Assembly (NCBI GenBank): GCA_026417195.1
Contig: JAOADS010000072.1
Span: forward strand, 1-10,037
Length of the DNA: 10,037 bases
Source of the DNA: Ignavibacteria bacterium
GTDB lineage: Bacteria > Bacteroidota > Ignavibacteria > Tepidaquicellales > OLB5
Reading direction: 5' to 3'
Position 1 is the stretch's first letter; each line of letters begins with the position of its first letter. The notes under the pieces are model-generated. The model worked only from the letters and a program-made list of their open reading frames with translations, was not told the DNA's origin and did not search any database. This document shows positions 1-6,794 of the stretch, piece after piece. A program made the position numbers and the translations under genes.

Positions 1-104
1 GCTTTTGGTATAAGGAGTATGAGTAGTAAAAAAACTATCAATAGGATAACCACTCCCCTTACTTCCTTATCCCTTTTAGAACTATCAGTATTTACTCTAT
101 CCAT
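1..104 (-). CDS. N-terminus of an unrecognised membrane-anchored protein, cut by the window edge
   Basis: An open frame begins with ATG at 104-102 and stays open to position 1, giving about 34 residues. The first 16 are hydrophilic and charged (MDRVNTDSSKRDKEVR). They are followed by a pure hydrophobic run (GVVILLIVFLLLILLIP) long enough for one membrane span, then Lys. This layout of a charged, Arg/Lys-rich head before a span is what an N-in signal anchor or uncleaved signal peptide looks like, and it would be unlikely by chance in AT-rich noise. In-frame stop TAA at 128-126 upstream has no other ATG after it, so 104 is the only ATG start. There is no Shine-Dalgarno site, in line with most neighbours. 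The function cannot be told from this fragment. The main doubt is whether it is a gene at all, since the fragment is short. Confidence 0.5.
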   Translation of the reverse strand, partial: MDRVNTDSSKRDKEVRGVVILLIVFLLLILLIPK

Positions 105-116
105 ATATAATGAATG

Positions 117-132
117 ATAGTAATGTTACTAT
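117..132. promoter_or_regulatory. perfect 7-bp-arm palindrome upstream of the left-edge gene
   Basis: ATAGTAATGTTACTAT has arms ATAGTAA and TTACTAT, perfectly complementary, around a central TG. It ends 13 bases upstream of the ATG at 104, between that start and the candidate promoter at 176-204. It could be a repressor operator or a small RNA hairpin near the start codon. The regulator is unknown. Confidence 0.35.
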
Positions 133-175
133 TATGAAAATTATGAACAGGAAAATTTTCATTTTTAAGTGCACA

Positions 176-204
176 AATATTTACAGGTTGATTTGAATTG
201 TCAA
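176..204 (-). promoter_or_regulatory. candidate promoter for the left-edge membrane gene
   Basis: On the minus strand a perfect TTGACA (204-199) is followed after 17 bases by AATATT (181-176), which matches 4 of 6 positions of TATAAT. Transcription would start near 169 and leave a leader of about 65 bases containing the 117-132 palindrome. FCB-group promoters often differ from this consensus, so this is weak. Confidence 0.25.
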
Positions 205-310
205 AGGAAAAATTTTCTTGAAACTGACGAGAAAAACAAAGCATGAAAATATTTAAGCATTAGTTTTATCATAGTCTTATAACAAACTATCTGAGACGAA
301 AAATCTAACA

Positions 311-340
311 GAAATTAGCCTGAAATTTAGCCCGAAATTA
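311..340. repeat. degenerate three-copy tandem repeat of GAAATTAGCC
   Basis: Three adjacent units read GAAATTAGCCT (311-321), GAAATTTAGCCC (322-333) and GAAATTA (334-340, partial). They lie in gene-free DNA and have no evident function. Confidence 0.4.
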
Positions 341-456
341 ATGTGGATTTAAAACTTGGATAGTAAATGGAAAGTAGCTTAATGGAGTTTTTAAAAGAGG
401 TGTATTAGAAATACATTCTCACTCAAACCATTCCTGTCTCAACCGTTGTCGTTGTC

Positions 457-477
457 ATACCCGCCGCAGGCTGGTAT
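457..477. repeat. REP-like GC-rich hairpin just downstream of panC
   Basis: ATACC-C-GCC, loop GCA, GGC-T-GGTAT forms an 8-bp stem with one mismatch and a 3-base loop. It is the most GC-rich element in an AT-rich intergenic region. The shape (GTCATaCCCGC...GGtATCTC) resembles the dispersed palindromes of the form GTCATTCCCGC...GCGGGAATCTC found in many bacterial genomes. It ends 15 bases beyond the panC stop, so it may protect or end the operon transcript. Read on the minus strand it has no U-tract. On the plus strand a run GTTTTT follows at 481-486, but no plus-strand gene precedes it. Confidence 0.5.
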
Positions 478-492
478 CTCGTTTTTAGATTT

Positions 493-1365
493 CTAAAGGT
501 TGACTGAAACTACAATATTATCTATTAACCTGATTTTTCCAAATCTCACTGCAAGGGAAATAAGCAGCCTACCTTTTTTAAAATTTTTGAGTGAAGTAAC
601 TTCCTGCAGATTATCTTCACGATTAAATGAGATGTAATCAACACCTGTAACAGTAGGACGGGATTTAATCAGCTTACCCATCTGTTCTTTGATGAAACCA
701 AGGTCTCTGTTATATCCCGGTGTCAGGATTTTCCTTTCAGCATATTTAAGTGCCTTGTAGAGAACACTTGCATCTTTTCTCTGTTTACCATTCAGATAAA
801 CATTTCTGGAACTCATTGCAAGACCATCTTCTTCCCTTACAGTAGGGTTAACTATAATTTTCGTATTGACGTTCAGATCACTCACCATTTTTCTGATGAC
901 TGCAACCTGTTGTGCGTCCTTCTGTCCGAATACTGCAAAATCCGGCTGTATGATATTAAATAGTTTCAGAACTATTGTAGCAACTCCTCTGAAATGTCGC
1001 GGCCTGTGTGAACCTTCAAGGATTTCAGTTATATTATGAACTTCAACGTAAGTTGAATAATTCTCCGGATACATCTTCTCTGAATCAGGAAAGAAAATGA
1101 AATCCACTTTCTCTTTCTCACAGAGCAATCTGTCTCTTCTGAAGTCTCTGGGATATTTCGAGAAGTCTTCATTAGGTCCGAACTGTGTGGGATTTACAAA
1201 TATACTTACAAATAGATAATTACACTTTTTCCTTGCAGTCCTCATGAGAGAAAGATGTCCTTCGTGAAGATATCCCATAGTAGGGACAAACCCTATTACT
1301 TTACCTTCTGATCGGATTTGTGAAGTTAATTTCTGAACAGATCTGACTGAGTGCAGAATTTTCAT
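493..1365 (-). CDS. panC: pantothenate synthetase (pantoate--beta-alanine ligase)
   Basis: Joins pantoate and beta-alanine with ATP to make pantothenate, the cytoplasmic precursor of coenzyme A. The 290 residues match the usual family length (about 280). The N-terminal Rossmann domain carries VPTMGYLHEGHLSL at 27-40, with the HIGH-like HEGH at 34-37, and FVNPTQF at 56-62. GQKDAQQ lies at 147-153 and the KMSKS-like MSSRN at 184-188. The rest is the C-terminal domain that closes over the active site. The ATG at 1365 puts the start at the normal MKIL position; no other in-frame ATG exists back to accD. It is the last gene of the porX-tsaE-tsaB-accD operon, 50 bases after accD, with no strong ribosome binding site. 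The partner genes panB and panD are not in this window. Pairing with accD is reasonable, since CoA feeds the acyl-CoA pathway. Confidence 0.97.
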   Translation of the reverse strand: MKILHSVRSVQKLTSQIRSEGKVIGFVPTMGYLHEGHLSLMRTARKKCNYLFVSIFVNPTQFGPNEDFSKYPRDFRRDRLLCEKEKVDFIFFPDSEKMYPENYSTYVEVHNITEILEGSHRPRHFRGVATIVLKLFNIIQPDFAVFGQKDAQQVAVIRKMVSDLNVNTKIIVNPTVREEDGLAMSSRNVYLNGKQRKDASVLYKALKYAERKILTPGYNRDLGFIKEQMGKLIKSRPTVTGVDYISFNREDNLQEVTSLKNFKKGRLLISLAVRFGKIRLIDNIVVSVNL

Positions 1366-1415
1366 AATTTGCTTAGTGTGGATCTGTGATATTACCGGAA
1401 AGGCATTTCGGAATT

Positions 1416-2255
1416 CTAATTATGCATGAACTTCATAAGATGGTAAAGCTTATCTTTAAGGTCTTTCCTGTGAACAACCATATCAAGGAAACCATGTTCA
1501 AGAACAAATTCCGCACGCTGAAAGCCCTTAGGCAGATCCTTACCTGTTGCCTGACGCACAACACGGGGTCCGGCAAAGCCTATCAGAGCACCCGGTTCAG
1601 CTATGTTAACGTCTCCGAGCATTGCGAAACTTGCAGATGCTCCGCCGGTAGTAGGGTCTGTTAGAACTGAAATATATGGTAATTTCTGTTCTGCAAGTTT
1701 AGCTAACCAGGCAGCTGTTTTTGCAAGCTGCATCAGTGAAATAGCAGCTTCCATCATTCTTGCGCCGCCTGATTTGGAGATTATAATGTAAGGACATTTC
1801 TCTTTCATTGCACGCTGCACTGCCCTTGCGATTTTTTCTCCAACTACCGAGCCCATGCTGCCGCCTATGAACGTAAAGTCCATAGCACTTATAACACATT
1901 CTTTCCCGTGAACCCTTCCATATGCATTTCTTATGGCATCGTAAAGTCCCGTTTTCTTTATAGACTCCTCAATTCTCTCGCTGTATTTTTTTGTATCAGA
2001 AAACTCAAGGGGATCCAAAGATCTGACTTTTTTGTCAAACTCCTTATACTCTCCGTCATCAAATAAGATATGGAAATATTCCTCACTTCCGATTCTGAAG
2101 TGATGATCACATTTGGTGCAGACATAGAGATTCTGCTCCCATTGTTTCCTGTGGAGGATTTCGTCGCAATTCGGGCACTTTATCCAGTTACCTTCACCAA
2201 GTTCCTTTTTTTCCTGTGTTTCTATGTTCTTTTTAGTTCTTTTAAACCAGGGCAT
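1416..2255 (-). CDS. accD: acetyl-CoA carboxylase carboxyltransferase subunit beta
   Basis: The beta half of the carboxyltransferase moves the carboxyl group from carboxybiotin to acetyl-CoA, the committed step of fatty-acid synthesis. The protein works with AccA as an alpha2beta2 complex; accA is not in the window. The 279 residues are of typical length. The N-terminus has the family's MxWF opening and a four-cysteine zinc ribbon (C27, C30, C46, C49). The crotonase-like carboxyltransferase core follows, with SGGARMMEA (161-169), TTGGASASFAMLGD and GFAGPRVVRQ. The start at 2255 overlaps the tsaB stop by 14 bases, and the alignment of the zinc ribbon supports it. The overlap suggests translational coupling to tsaB. 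The gene ends with TAG at 1416. Confidence 0.97.
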   Translation of the reverse strand: MPWFKRTKKNIETQEKKELGEGNWIKCPNCDEILHRKQWEQNLYVCTKCDHHFRIGSEEYFHILFDDGEYKEFDKKVRSLDPLEFSDTKKYSERIEESIKKTGLYDAIRNAYGRVHGKECVISAMDFTFIGGSMGSVVGEKIARAVQRAMKEKCPYIIISKSGGARMMEAAISLMQLAKTAAWLAKLAEQKLPYISVLTDPTTGGASASFAMLGDVNIAEPGALIGFAGPRVVRQATGKDLPKGFQRAEFVLEHGFLDMVVHRKDLKDKLYHLMKFMHN

Positions 2256-2901
2256 TTGTTTTTACTTTAAAATCCTTAACATAAAGAGGCTCAATCTCTT
2301 CAGCGTTTTTAGCTGATGGCAGACTCAGGGCTGCTAACTCTGCCAGTGATTCTATCTCATTTTTCTGATTTTTGAGATTTATAACTTCAAAATAATTATG
2401 TTTTATGACAGTTTCATCATCAAAATCTCCCACAAGCGTAAAGTCTGAGGTAATTTTTTCTGTGATTGAAAATAAATTTAAAGTACCGGCAGAAGATTCT
2501 GACCTTCCCTTAAAGGTACAGTAATAATATTCATCTGATTTTGACTGTATAAGAACACAATATTTTCTGTTTTCATCTATTTCGTTCAGTCTGTTAAGGG
2601 AAATGTGAAAATTATTTACGGGAACTATTTTCTTGTCCATAGCAAATGCAACACCTTTTGCAACAGAAATTCCCACCCTGAGTCCGGTAAAAGAACCGGG
2701 GCCTATTGTTACTGCAATTGCATCAATCGAATTAAGATCAAACCTGTATGACAATTCCAGAAGAGCCATTACGAGTTTTTCCTGCTTTTTATCTTTCGGA
2801 TTTCTTAAATATGTATCTGCATAAACTATGAACAATTCACTGTTGTCATAAAACGAACACGAGGCATATTTATCTGAGGAGTTTATAAGTAACAGTTTCA
2901 T
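2242..2901 (-). CDS. tsaB: tRNA t6A biosynthesis protein TsaB
   Basis: TsaB is the non-catalytic ASKHA-fold partner of TsaD; with TsaE they transfer threonylcarbamoyl to A37 of ANN-decoding tRNAs. The signature IGPGSFTGLRVG (residues 66-77) followed by ISVAKG is clear. I choose ATG 2901 (219 residues, MKLLLINSS) rather than ATG 2928 (228 residues). The former overlaps the tsaE stop as ATGA, a standard coupling junction, and starts where the family's first beta strand starts. The latter would add nine charged residues with no family counterpart. The early part is divergent: the usual D-T-S of the first strand is N-S-S, and the usual HxE (RHSE/HAE) region reads KQEK. These changes are tolerable in a subunit without catalysis. 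It lies between tsaE and accD, and its stop overlaps accD by 14 bases. tsaD and tsaC are elsewhere. Confidence 0.93.
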   Translation of the reverse strand: MKLLLINSSDKYASCSFYDNSELFIVYADTYLRNPKDKKQEKLVMALLELSYRFDLNSIDAIAVTIGPGSFTGLRVGISVAKGVAFAMDKKIVPVNNFHISLNRLNEIDENRKYCVLIQSKSDEYYYCTFKGRSESSAGTLNLFSITEKITSDFTLVGDFDDETVIKHNYFEVINLKNQKNEIESLAELAALSLPSAKNAEEIEPLYVKDFKVKTNALV

Positions 2902-3353
2902 TTTTTTCTCATTTCTAACTTTATCCATCTGGTATTTTCATTTTCAACTGAATGAGATAGATAAATTTTTATAGCATCTACCGGCAGAATACTTTCAGCA
3001 ATCTCAGGCCATTCAATTAGTGTAATTGTATTATAACTTCCCATAAAGTCCGTCAATCCGGTTTCCTGTAATTCACTTGTGCTCTTCAGTCTGTAAAGGT
3101 CAACGTGATAAACATCAAGTTCTCTGCCTTTATATTCATTTATTAAAGTAAATGTAGGACTGTTTACATTTTCCTTTACTCCAAGACCTTCACAAATCCC
3201 TTTCACAAGGGTTGTTTTTCCACTGCCTAAATTCCCATAGAGAGCTATTACACTTCCTGATTTAAGGTTTGAAGCTATTTCTTTGCCGAATTCTACAGTT
3301 TCATCTTTTGAGGATGTGATTCTTACAAATTCAGTTACAGTTATATCTGACAT
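2898..3353 (-). CDS. tsaE: tRNA t6A biosynthesis ATPase TsaE
   Basis: TsaE is the small P-loop ATPase that drives turnover of the TsaB-TsaD t6A synthase in the cytoplasm. The 151 residues match the family length. The Walker A loop GNLGSGKTT is at 40-48. SPTFTL (65-70), HVDLYR (83-88) and the EWPE motif (114-117) follow in the expected order. The gene starts inside the porX stop as TAATG and stops inside the chosen tsaB start as ATGA, so it is coupled on both sides. The tsaE-tsaB neighbourhood is natural. The porX-tsaE link is also seen, as I recall, in many Bacteroidetes. Confidence 0.97.
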   Translation of the reverse strand: MSDITVTEFVRITSSKDETVEFGKEIASNLKSGSVIALYGNLGSGKTTLVKGICEGLGVKENVNSPTFTLINEYKGRELDVYHVDLYRLKSTSELQETGLTDFMGSYNTITLIEWPEIAESILPVDAIKIYLSHSVENENTRWIKLEMRKK

Positions 3354-4918
3354 TACAGAGGTTCCATTACAATTACTGGAAGTATGAGTTCTTCCATTGA
3401 AATTCCGCCGTGCTGAAATGTATTCCTGTAGTGATTCAGATAATAGTGATAATCAGTAGGATAAACAAAATAGAAGTCTTCCTTTGTTATTATATAGTTA
3501 ACAATGCCTCCTCTTTTAGGTAATTTGTAATCAAGCGGATTCCTTATATAAATCACCTGACGTTCATCTGCCTTCAGGTTACGTCCGTATTTATATCTGA
3601 GATTGGTGGAAGTTTCTCTGTCTCCAAGAACCTTGGCACCACGTAAACATCTTATACTTCCGTGATCTGTTGTTATGATTATCTTAACATCTTTCTGAGA
3701 AGAAAGAATTTTAAACATTGAAAAAAGAGATGAATGTTCAAACCATGAAGCTGTAAGGGAACGGAAGGCTGATTCATCAGGCGCTATTTCTTTTAAAATT
3801 GCATTATCCGAACGGCTATGAACAAGCATGTCTATGAAATTAACAACTATAGCATTAAGATGAGTTGTAACATATCCAGAAATTTTACTTTCAACACCGC
3901 GCCCGAATTCAGCGTCAAGTATCTTAACGTATCGCAGATCGTTTCTAAGTTTAATTTTTTTTCTTTCAAGTAACTTTTGGAGAAATTCCTTCTCATACTT
4001 ATTTTTACTGTTTTCGTCATCTTCGCCTTTCGTAAATAAATCCGGGTAGTATTTTTCTATCTCACTGGGGAATAAGCCGCTGAATATGGAATTTCGTGCA
4101 TAAGGAGTAGCTGAAGGAAGGATTCCGAAATAAAACTCCCTTCTGATTTTGAAATAATCATACAACATTTTTTCCATAATGAGCCACTGATCAAATCTCA
4201 TACAGTCAATCACGAAGAAGAAAACAGATTTTGAGGTTTCAAGCTCAGGGATAACGTAATTCTCCACGATCTGATTGGAAAACAGCGGACCTTCTTTTTT
4301 AAAGTGTATCCATTCAATGTAATTTCTCTCTATGAATCTTGAAAACTCTGCATTACACTCCCGTCTTGTTGCTAATACAGTTTCTTTCAGTCCAAGTTCA
4401 GGATGTTCATCAAGTTCAATTTCCCATTCTGTCAGATCACTGTTAATTTTTATCCAGTCGCTGTAAACAAGAGGCTCCATCATCAGCGTGTTAATTTTGT
4501 TCAGCTCCTGAATGTAATCTCTTGATAAAGTCTGGCTCTGAAGCCTTTTACCTTCAAGGAATTTTTTACATACAAGCAGTATCTGATTTGGATTTACTGG
4601 CTTCACAAGGTAGTCTGATATTTTTGCTCCTATTGCATCTTCCATAAGTGTCTCGGTTTCATTCTTTGTAACCATCACCACTGGAATGTTTGGTTTGATT
4701 TCTTTAATTGAAGCCAGAGTTTTCAGACCACCCATACCAGCCATCATTTCATCAAGGAAGATCAAATCGTAGTTTTTATCTCTAACCATTGTCACTGCAT
4801 CTTCACCGTTTGTTGCTTTGTCAACAGAGTAACCCTTATCTTCCAGAAAAAGTATGTTTGAGCGTAAAAGCTCTATTTCATCGTCAACCCAGAGAATTTT
4901 GTTTTTTGCTTTTTCCAT
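3353..4918 (-). CDS. porX: PorX-type response regulator with C-terminal PglZ phosphatase domain
   Basis: A two-part signalling protein. The receiver domain (about 7-122) has acidic D12-D13, the phospho-acceptor D56 in FLDEMM, T84 and K106 in YLVKPV, all in place. A helical linker (about 125-225) leads to an alkaline-phosphatase-fold PglZ domain. Its likely metal and catalytic residues are D238 (in VIDCMRFD), T271 (in LPSATPYAR), D363 and H367 (in FIDMLVH), D418-H419 (in TTDHGS) and H503 (in FQHGG). Known PorX proteins regulate the type IX secretion system and the PglZ part is a zinc-dependent phosphodiesterase acting on oligonucleotides, with Thr271 as nucleophile by my recollection. All these residues are kept, so this copy is probably active. 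Length 521 is typical. An in-frame TAA directly precedes ATG 4918, fixing the start. It heads the operon; its sensor kinase (PorY-like) is not in the window. Confidence 0.93.
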   Translation of the reverse strand: MEKAKNKILWVDDEIELLRSNILFLEDKGYSVDKATNGEDAVTMVRDKNYDLIFLDEMMAGMGGLKTLASIKEIKPNIPVVMVTKNETETLMEDAIGAKISDYLVKPVNPNQILLVCKKFLEGKRLQSQTLSRDYIQELNKINTLMMEPLVYSDWIKINSDLTEWEIELDEHPELGLKETVLATRRECNAEFSRFIERNYIEWIHFKKEGPLFSNQIVENYVIPELETSKSVFFFVIDCMRFDQWLIMEKMLYDYFKIRREFYFGILPSATPYARNSIFSGLFPSEIEKYYPDLFTKGEDDENSKNKYEKEFLQKLLERKKIKLRNDLRYVKILDAEFGRGVESKISGYVTTHLNAIVVNFIDMLVHSRSDNAILKEIAPDESAFRSLTASWFEHSSLFSMFKILSSQKDVKIIITTDHGSIRCLRGAKVLGDRETSTNLRYKYGRNLKADERQVIYIRNPLDYKLPKRGGIVNYIITKEDFYFVYPTDYHYYLNHYRNTFQHGGISMEELILPVIVMEPL

Positions 4919-5156
4919 GTTAATTCACGATTTTTTTAAAATACAGTGGATCTTGACGATTGTGATCTCCTTTTTTGCCGGTTTTAATAATTTCTTATTC
5001 AAAGACAGAAGTTATAATAAATAAATAAAATCCAGGAATAAACGTTCCGATATATGTGATTTATAATCTTATGAAAGGTCTAAATTTTTATTTTTTTTTA
5101 CGTAAATAAATTACTTTTTATATTTAATAAATTGATTTTCAGAACAGTTATGGCTA
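4919..5156. other. divergent intergenic region between porX and rpsT
   Basis: Very AT-rich DNA with long A and T runs and no credible small gene. It must hold the porX operon promoter, but I cannot pick one with confidence: no good -35/-10 pair nor an exact TAnnTTTG box is present on the minus strand. A GGAG-containing purine run at 4963-4973 (minus strand) is not followed by a start codon. Confidence 0.5.
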
Positions 5157-5184
5157 TTTTTGTATTTTAAAATAAATTTATAAT
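5157..5184 (+). promoter_or_regulatory. rpsT promoter
   Basis: A perfect TATAAT (5179-5184) lies 16 bases after TTTTTG (5157-5162). Transcription would start near 5191, giving a leader of about 19 bases that contains AAAAAGGA (5193-5200), placed 9 bases before the ATG as a ribosome binding site. The -35 element is weak. TTTTTG also recalls the TTTG -33 element of Bacteroidetes, but the -10 is of the ordinary type. Confidence 0.55.
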
Positions 5185-5209
5185 CTCACTATAAAAAGGA
5201 ATATTTTCA

Positions 5210-5467
5210 ATGCCACTCAGACATAAATCAGCGCAGAAACGGGCAAGACAAACACCTAAAAGAACTACTTATAACAGGCATTATAAGGCAAGGATTAAAA
5301 CAGTTATAAAGAATGTTCTGTCAACCAAGGCAAAAGATAAAGCTGAAACCGAGCTTAAAAAAGCCGTACAGCTGATTGACAGGGCTGCAGTTAAAGGTAT
5401 TATACATAAAAACAATGCAGCAAATAAAAAATCCCGCCTTGTTAGATATGTCAATAATTTAAGCTGA
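5210..5467 (+). CDS. rpsT: 30S ribosomal protein S20
   Basis: S20 is a small basic protein that binds 16S rRNA early in 30S assembly. The 85 residues match the family. It is rich in Lys and Arg throughout and carries the family landmarks HKSAQKRARQ (5-14), RIKT (28-31) and the C-terminal IIHKNNAANKKSRL (64-77). The start is well supported by AAGGA 9 bases upstream and by the MxxxHKSA opening. It is a single-gene transcription unit on the plus strand with its own promoter and terminator, divergent from the porX operon. Confidence 0.98.
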   Translation: MPLRHKSAQKRARQTPKRTTYNRHYKARIKTVIKNVLSTKAKDKAETELKKAVQLIDRAAVKGIIHKNNAANKKSRLVRYVNNLS

Positions 5468-5494
5468 AGGTAACTAATTTTAACTATATTTCAA

Positions 5495-5519
5495 AAGGAG
5501 CCGGCAGGCTCTTTTTTTT
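5495..5519 (+). terminator. intrinsic terminator of rpsT
   Basis: AAGGAGCC and GGCTCTTT pair over 8 bp (one G-U) around a GGCA loop, and a run of eight T follows (5512-5519). It starts 27 bases after the rpsT stop. The reverse reading gives a stem followed by TTTTG only, so it may weakly end the convergent metal-gene transcript, whose last stop is at 5539. Confidence 0.9.
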
Positions 5520-5538
5520 ATTCCTTAAATTAAGATAT

Positions 5539-5838
5539 TTATTCAAGCAGTTCCGCTTCATATCCGGCTTCATAAATTGCATTTAGAATTTCCTGTTCAT
5601 TTGTCCGGCTATCATCAAAGGTAACCTTAATAATCTTGGTTTTAAGGTTTATATCAAGTTTTTTAATTCCATTAATCTTATGTATTGAGCTGGTTATGCT
5701 GTTTTTGCATCCTTCGCAACTCATCTGTGTGCATTTTATCTTTATAGTTTCCAGTTTCACAGATTCTAATTTATAAGTTGAAGTCTCAGGTTTGAGGTTT
5801 GAGTTTTGCAACATTAACAAAATAATTAAATATAACAT
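5539..5838 (-). CDS. small HMA-domain (heavy-metal-associated) protein with hydrophobic N-terminus
   Basis: The C-terminal 65 residues are a complete heavy-metal-associated ferredoxin-like fold of the CopZ/MerP/Atx1 type. The metal loop M39-S-C41-E-G-C44 is intact and the fold ends with the usual AGYEAELLE. Such domains bind Cu(I) or Zn/Hg through the two cysteines. The N-terminus is a short hydrophobic stretch (about 1-10) without an early Lys/Arg, followed by a Lys/Glu/Thr/Ser linker. It could be an export signal or anchor, which would place the domain in the periplasm, but the signal is poor. The ATG lies two bases after the stop of the beta-barrel gene, so the two are coupled. No later ATG would keep the whole domain intact. 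A short 7-bp DNA repeat underlies the linker. Function inferred: metal chaperone or scavenger for its two neighbours. Confidence 0.87.
   Translation of the reverse strand: MLYLIILLMLQNSNLKPETSTYKLESVKLETIKIKCTQMSCEGCKNSITSSIHKINGIKKLDINLKTKIIKVTFDDSRTNEQEILNAIYEAGYEAELLE
5789..5808. repeat. short GGTTTGA tandem repeat inside the HMA gene 5' end
   Basis: GGTTTGA occurs twice in a row (5789-5802) and a near copy GTTTTG follows (5803-5808). The period of 7 is out of step with codons. It encodes part of the low-complexity linker between the hydrophobic N-terminus and the HMA domain, a region that may tolerate slippage. Confidence 0.4.
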
Positions 5839-5840
5839 TT

Positions 5841-6794
5841 TTAATTCCTCGCTATATAATAAGTTAAATTTATACCAAACAAATCCGATGTTTGGCTGTT
5901 AAGCCCTAAATTGTTTGTTCTTGGTGTAAGCTTAACTGATGAAGTTATTCTGAAAGGTACAGATGGATAATATGTGTATGAAACAACAAGACCGATGCTT
6001 TGCATTTCTGAATTATTGATAGATTTATGATTAATTTTATATTTCCCCTGCCAGAATCCTGTTACAGAAAATGAAAGTGCATGCCAGTTATTAAATACAT
6101 AATTAAAGGTAACAGAATAATTTATTTTTTCACCAGGTTGTTTTGAGTAATTATATGAAACCGGTTCCCCAAAGTATCTCTCATATTTTTTTCTGAAACT
6201 ATGCTGCCAGCTCAAGTCTCCTATAATCTGAAATCTCTGTCTAATTATACTTTTGGTAACTGACAAGCCAACTATAGATGAGAAAAAACCTGAACTTGTA
6301 ACATCAACATCATTTTCTGCAGTCTCTTCTGATCTGCCAGTTGGAAAATTAAAACCTCCTGTAATTGCAAGATGAGGTAGTTTTTTATCTATATCTATCT
6401 TTTTCTTTTTTTTCTTTGGCTGAAATTCGTGAAATATTTCAAATCTACCCATCATTGTTAAATCTCCTAATCCAACTCCATGTTGCTTCAAGTTAGCGGC
6501 TGAAGTGTGATTAAATATAACAGGAACAGATAGTGCACATTGCAATTGTCTGGTGAACCTGAATGCAGTTCCTAATGTTATTTTATACTGATTTTGTGAG
6601 AAGTCGTTCTTATACCAGTTTCTGTTCTTATCCCAAATTCCTGAAAAACTTTCCCTGGAAAAACCAATATTAAATAAAGCCTTGCCATCAAGAGCAAGCA
6701 CTGCTATATCATTTGTCCCGCCGCCGCAGATATTACATGGGTAAATACTATTTATAAATACAAGCAGAAGACTTGTAAAAATCAGAATTTTCAT
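5841..6794 (-). CDS. predicted outer-membrane beta-barrel protein (MetA-pathway/transporter-like)
   Basis: 317 residues. A signal peptide (MKILIFTSLLLVFINSIYP) leads straight to CNICGGG, with cysteines at 20 and 23. The rest alternates hydrophobic and polar residues with many Tyr, Phe and Trp, as in a barrel, and ends in an aromatic-rich strand (NLTYYIARN). GVGLGDLTMMGRFE (106-119) and GFNFPTGR are typical of the family annotated as 'transporter' or 'MetA-pathway of phenol degradation'; that family match is from memory, and its real substrates are mostly unknown. A loop carries six Lys in a row (127-132). The ATGA overlap with the upstream lipoprotein gene and the 2-base gap to the HMA gene make one operon. 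The early CxxC and the metal-binding neighbours suggest metal or copper export or uptake across the outer membrane; this is an inference. Confidence 0.75.
   Translation of the reverse strand: MKILIFTSLLLVFINSIYPCNICGGGTNDIAVLALDGKALFNIGFSRESFSGIWDKNRNWYKNDFSQNQYKITLGTAFRFTRQLQCALSVPVIFNHTSAANLKQHGVGLGDLTMMGRFEIFHEFQPKKKKKKIDIDKKLPHLAITGGFNFPTGRSEETAENDVDVTSSGFFSSIVGLSVTKSIIRQRFQIIGDLSWQHSFRKKYERYFGEPVSYNYSKQPGEKINYSVTFNYVFNNWHALSFSVTGFWQGKYKINHKSINNSEMQSIGLVVSYTYYPSVPFRITSSVKLTPRTNNLGLNSQTSDLFGINLTYYIARN

Larger units (their letters stand above)
105..492. other. gene-free intergenic region between the left-edge gene and panC
   Basis: No reading frame of believable length or composition exists on either strand. 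The stretch holds a candidate promoter and palindrome for the left-edge gene, two copies of an A/T dyad (151-160 and a near copy at 207-217, both of the form GAAAATTTTC), a three-copy degenerate tandem repeat at 311-340, a small 6-bp hairpin at 401-415 and a GC-rich REP-like hairpin at 457-477. Nothing else is recognisable. Confidence 0.6.

Noticed and set aside
19..117. 32-residue plus-strand frame with AAGGAG just before its ATG
   Set aside because: The Shine-Dalgarno-like run is only one base from the ATG, too close to work, and the opposite strand gives a far more protein-like sequence.
1395..1411. possible hairpin in the accD-panC gap
   Set aside because: The stem has a G-U pair on the plus strand that becomes an A-C mismatch on the transcribed minus strand, so it is too weak to be a terminator or regulator.
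1386..1664. 92-residue plus-strand reading frame
   Set aside because: It is antisense to accD, whose zinc ribbon and carboxyltransferase motifs are clear; the plus-strand product has no recognisable family or ribosome binding site.
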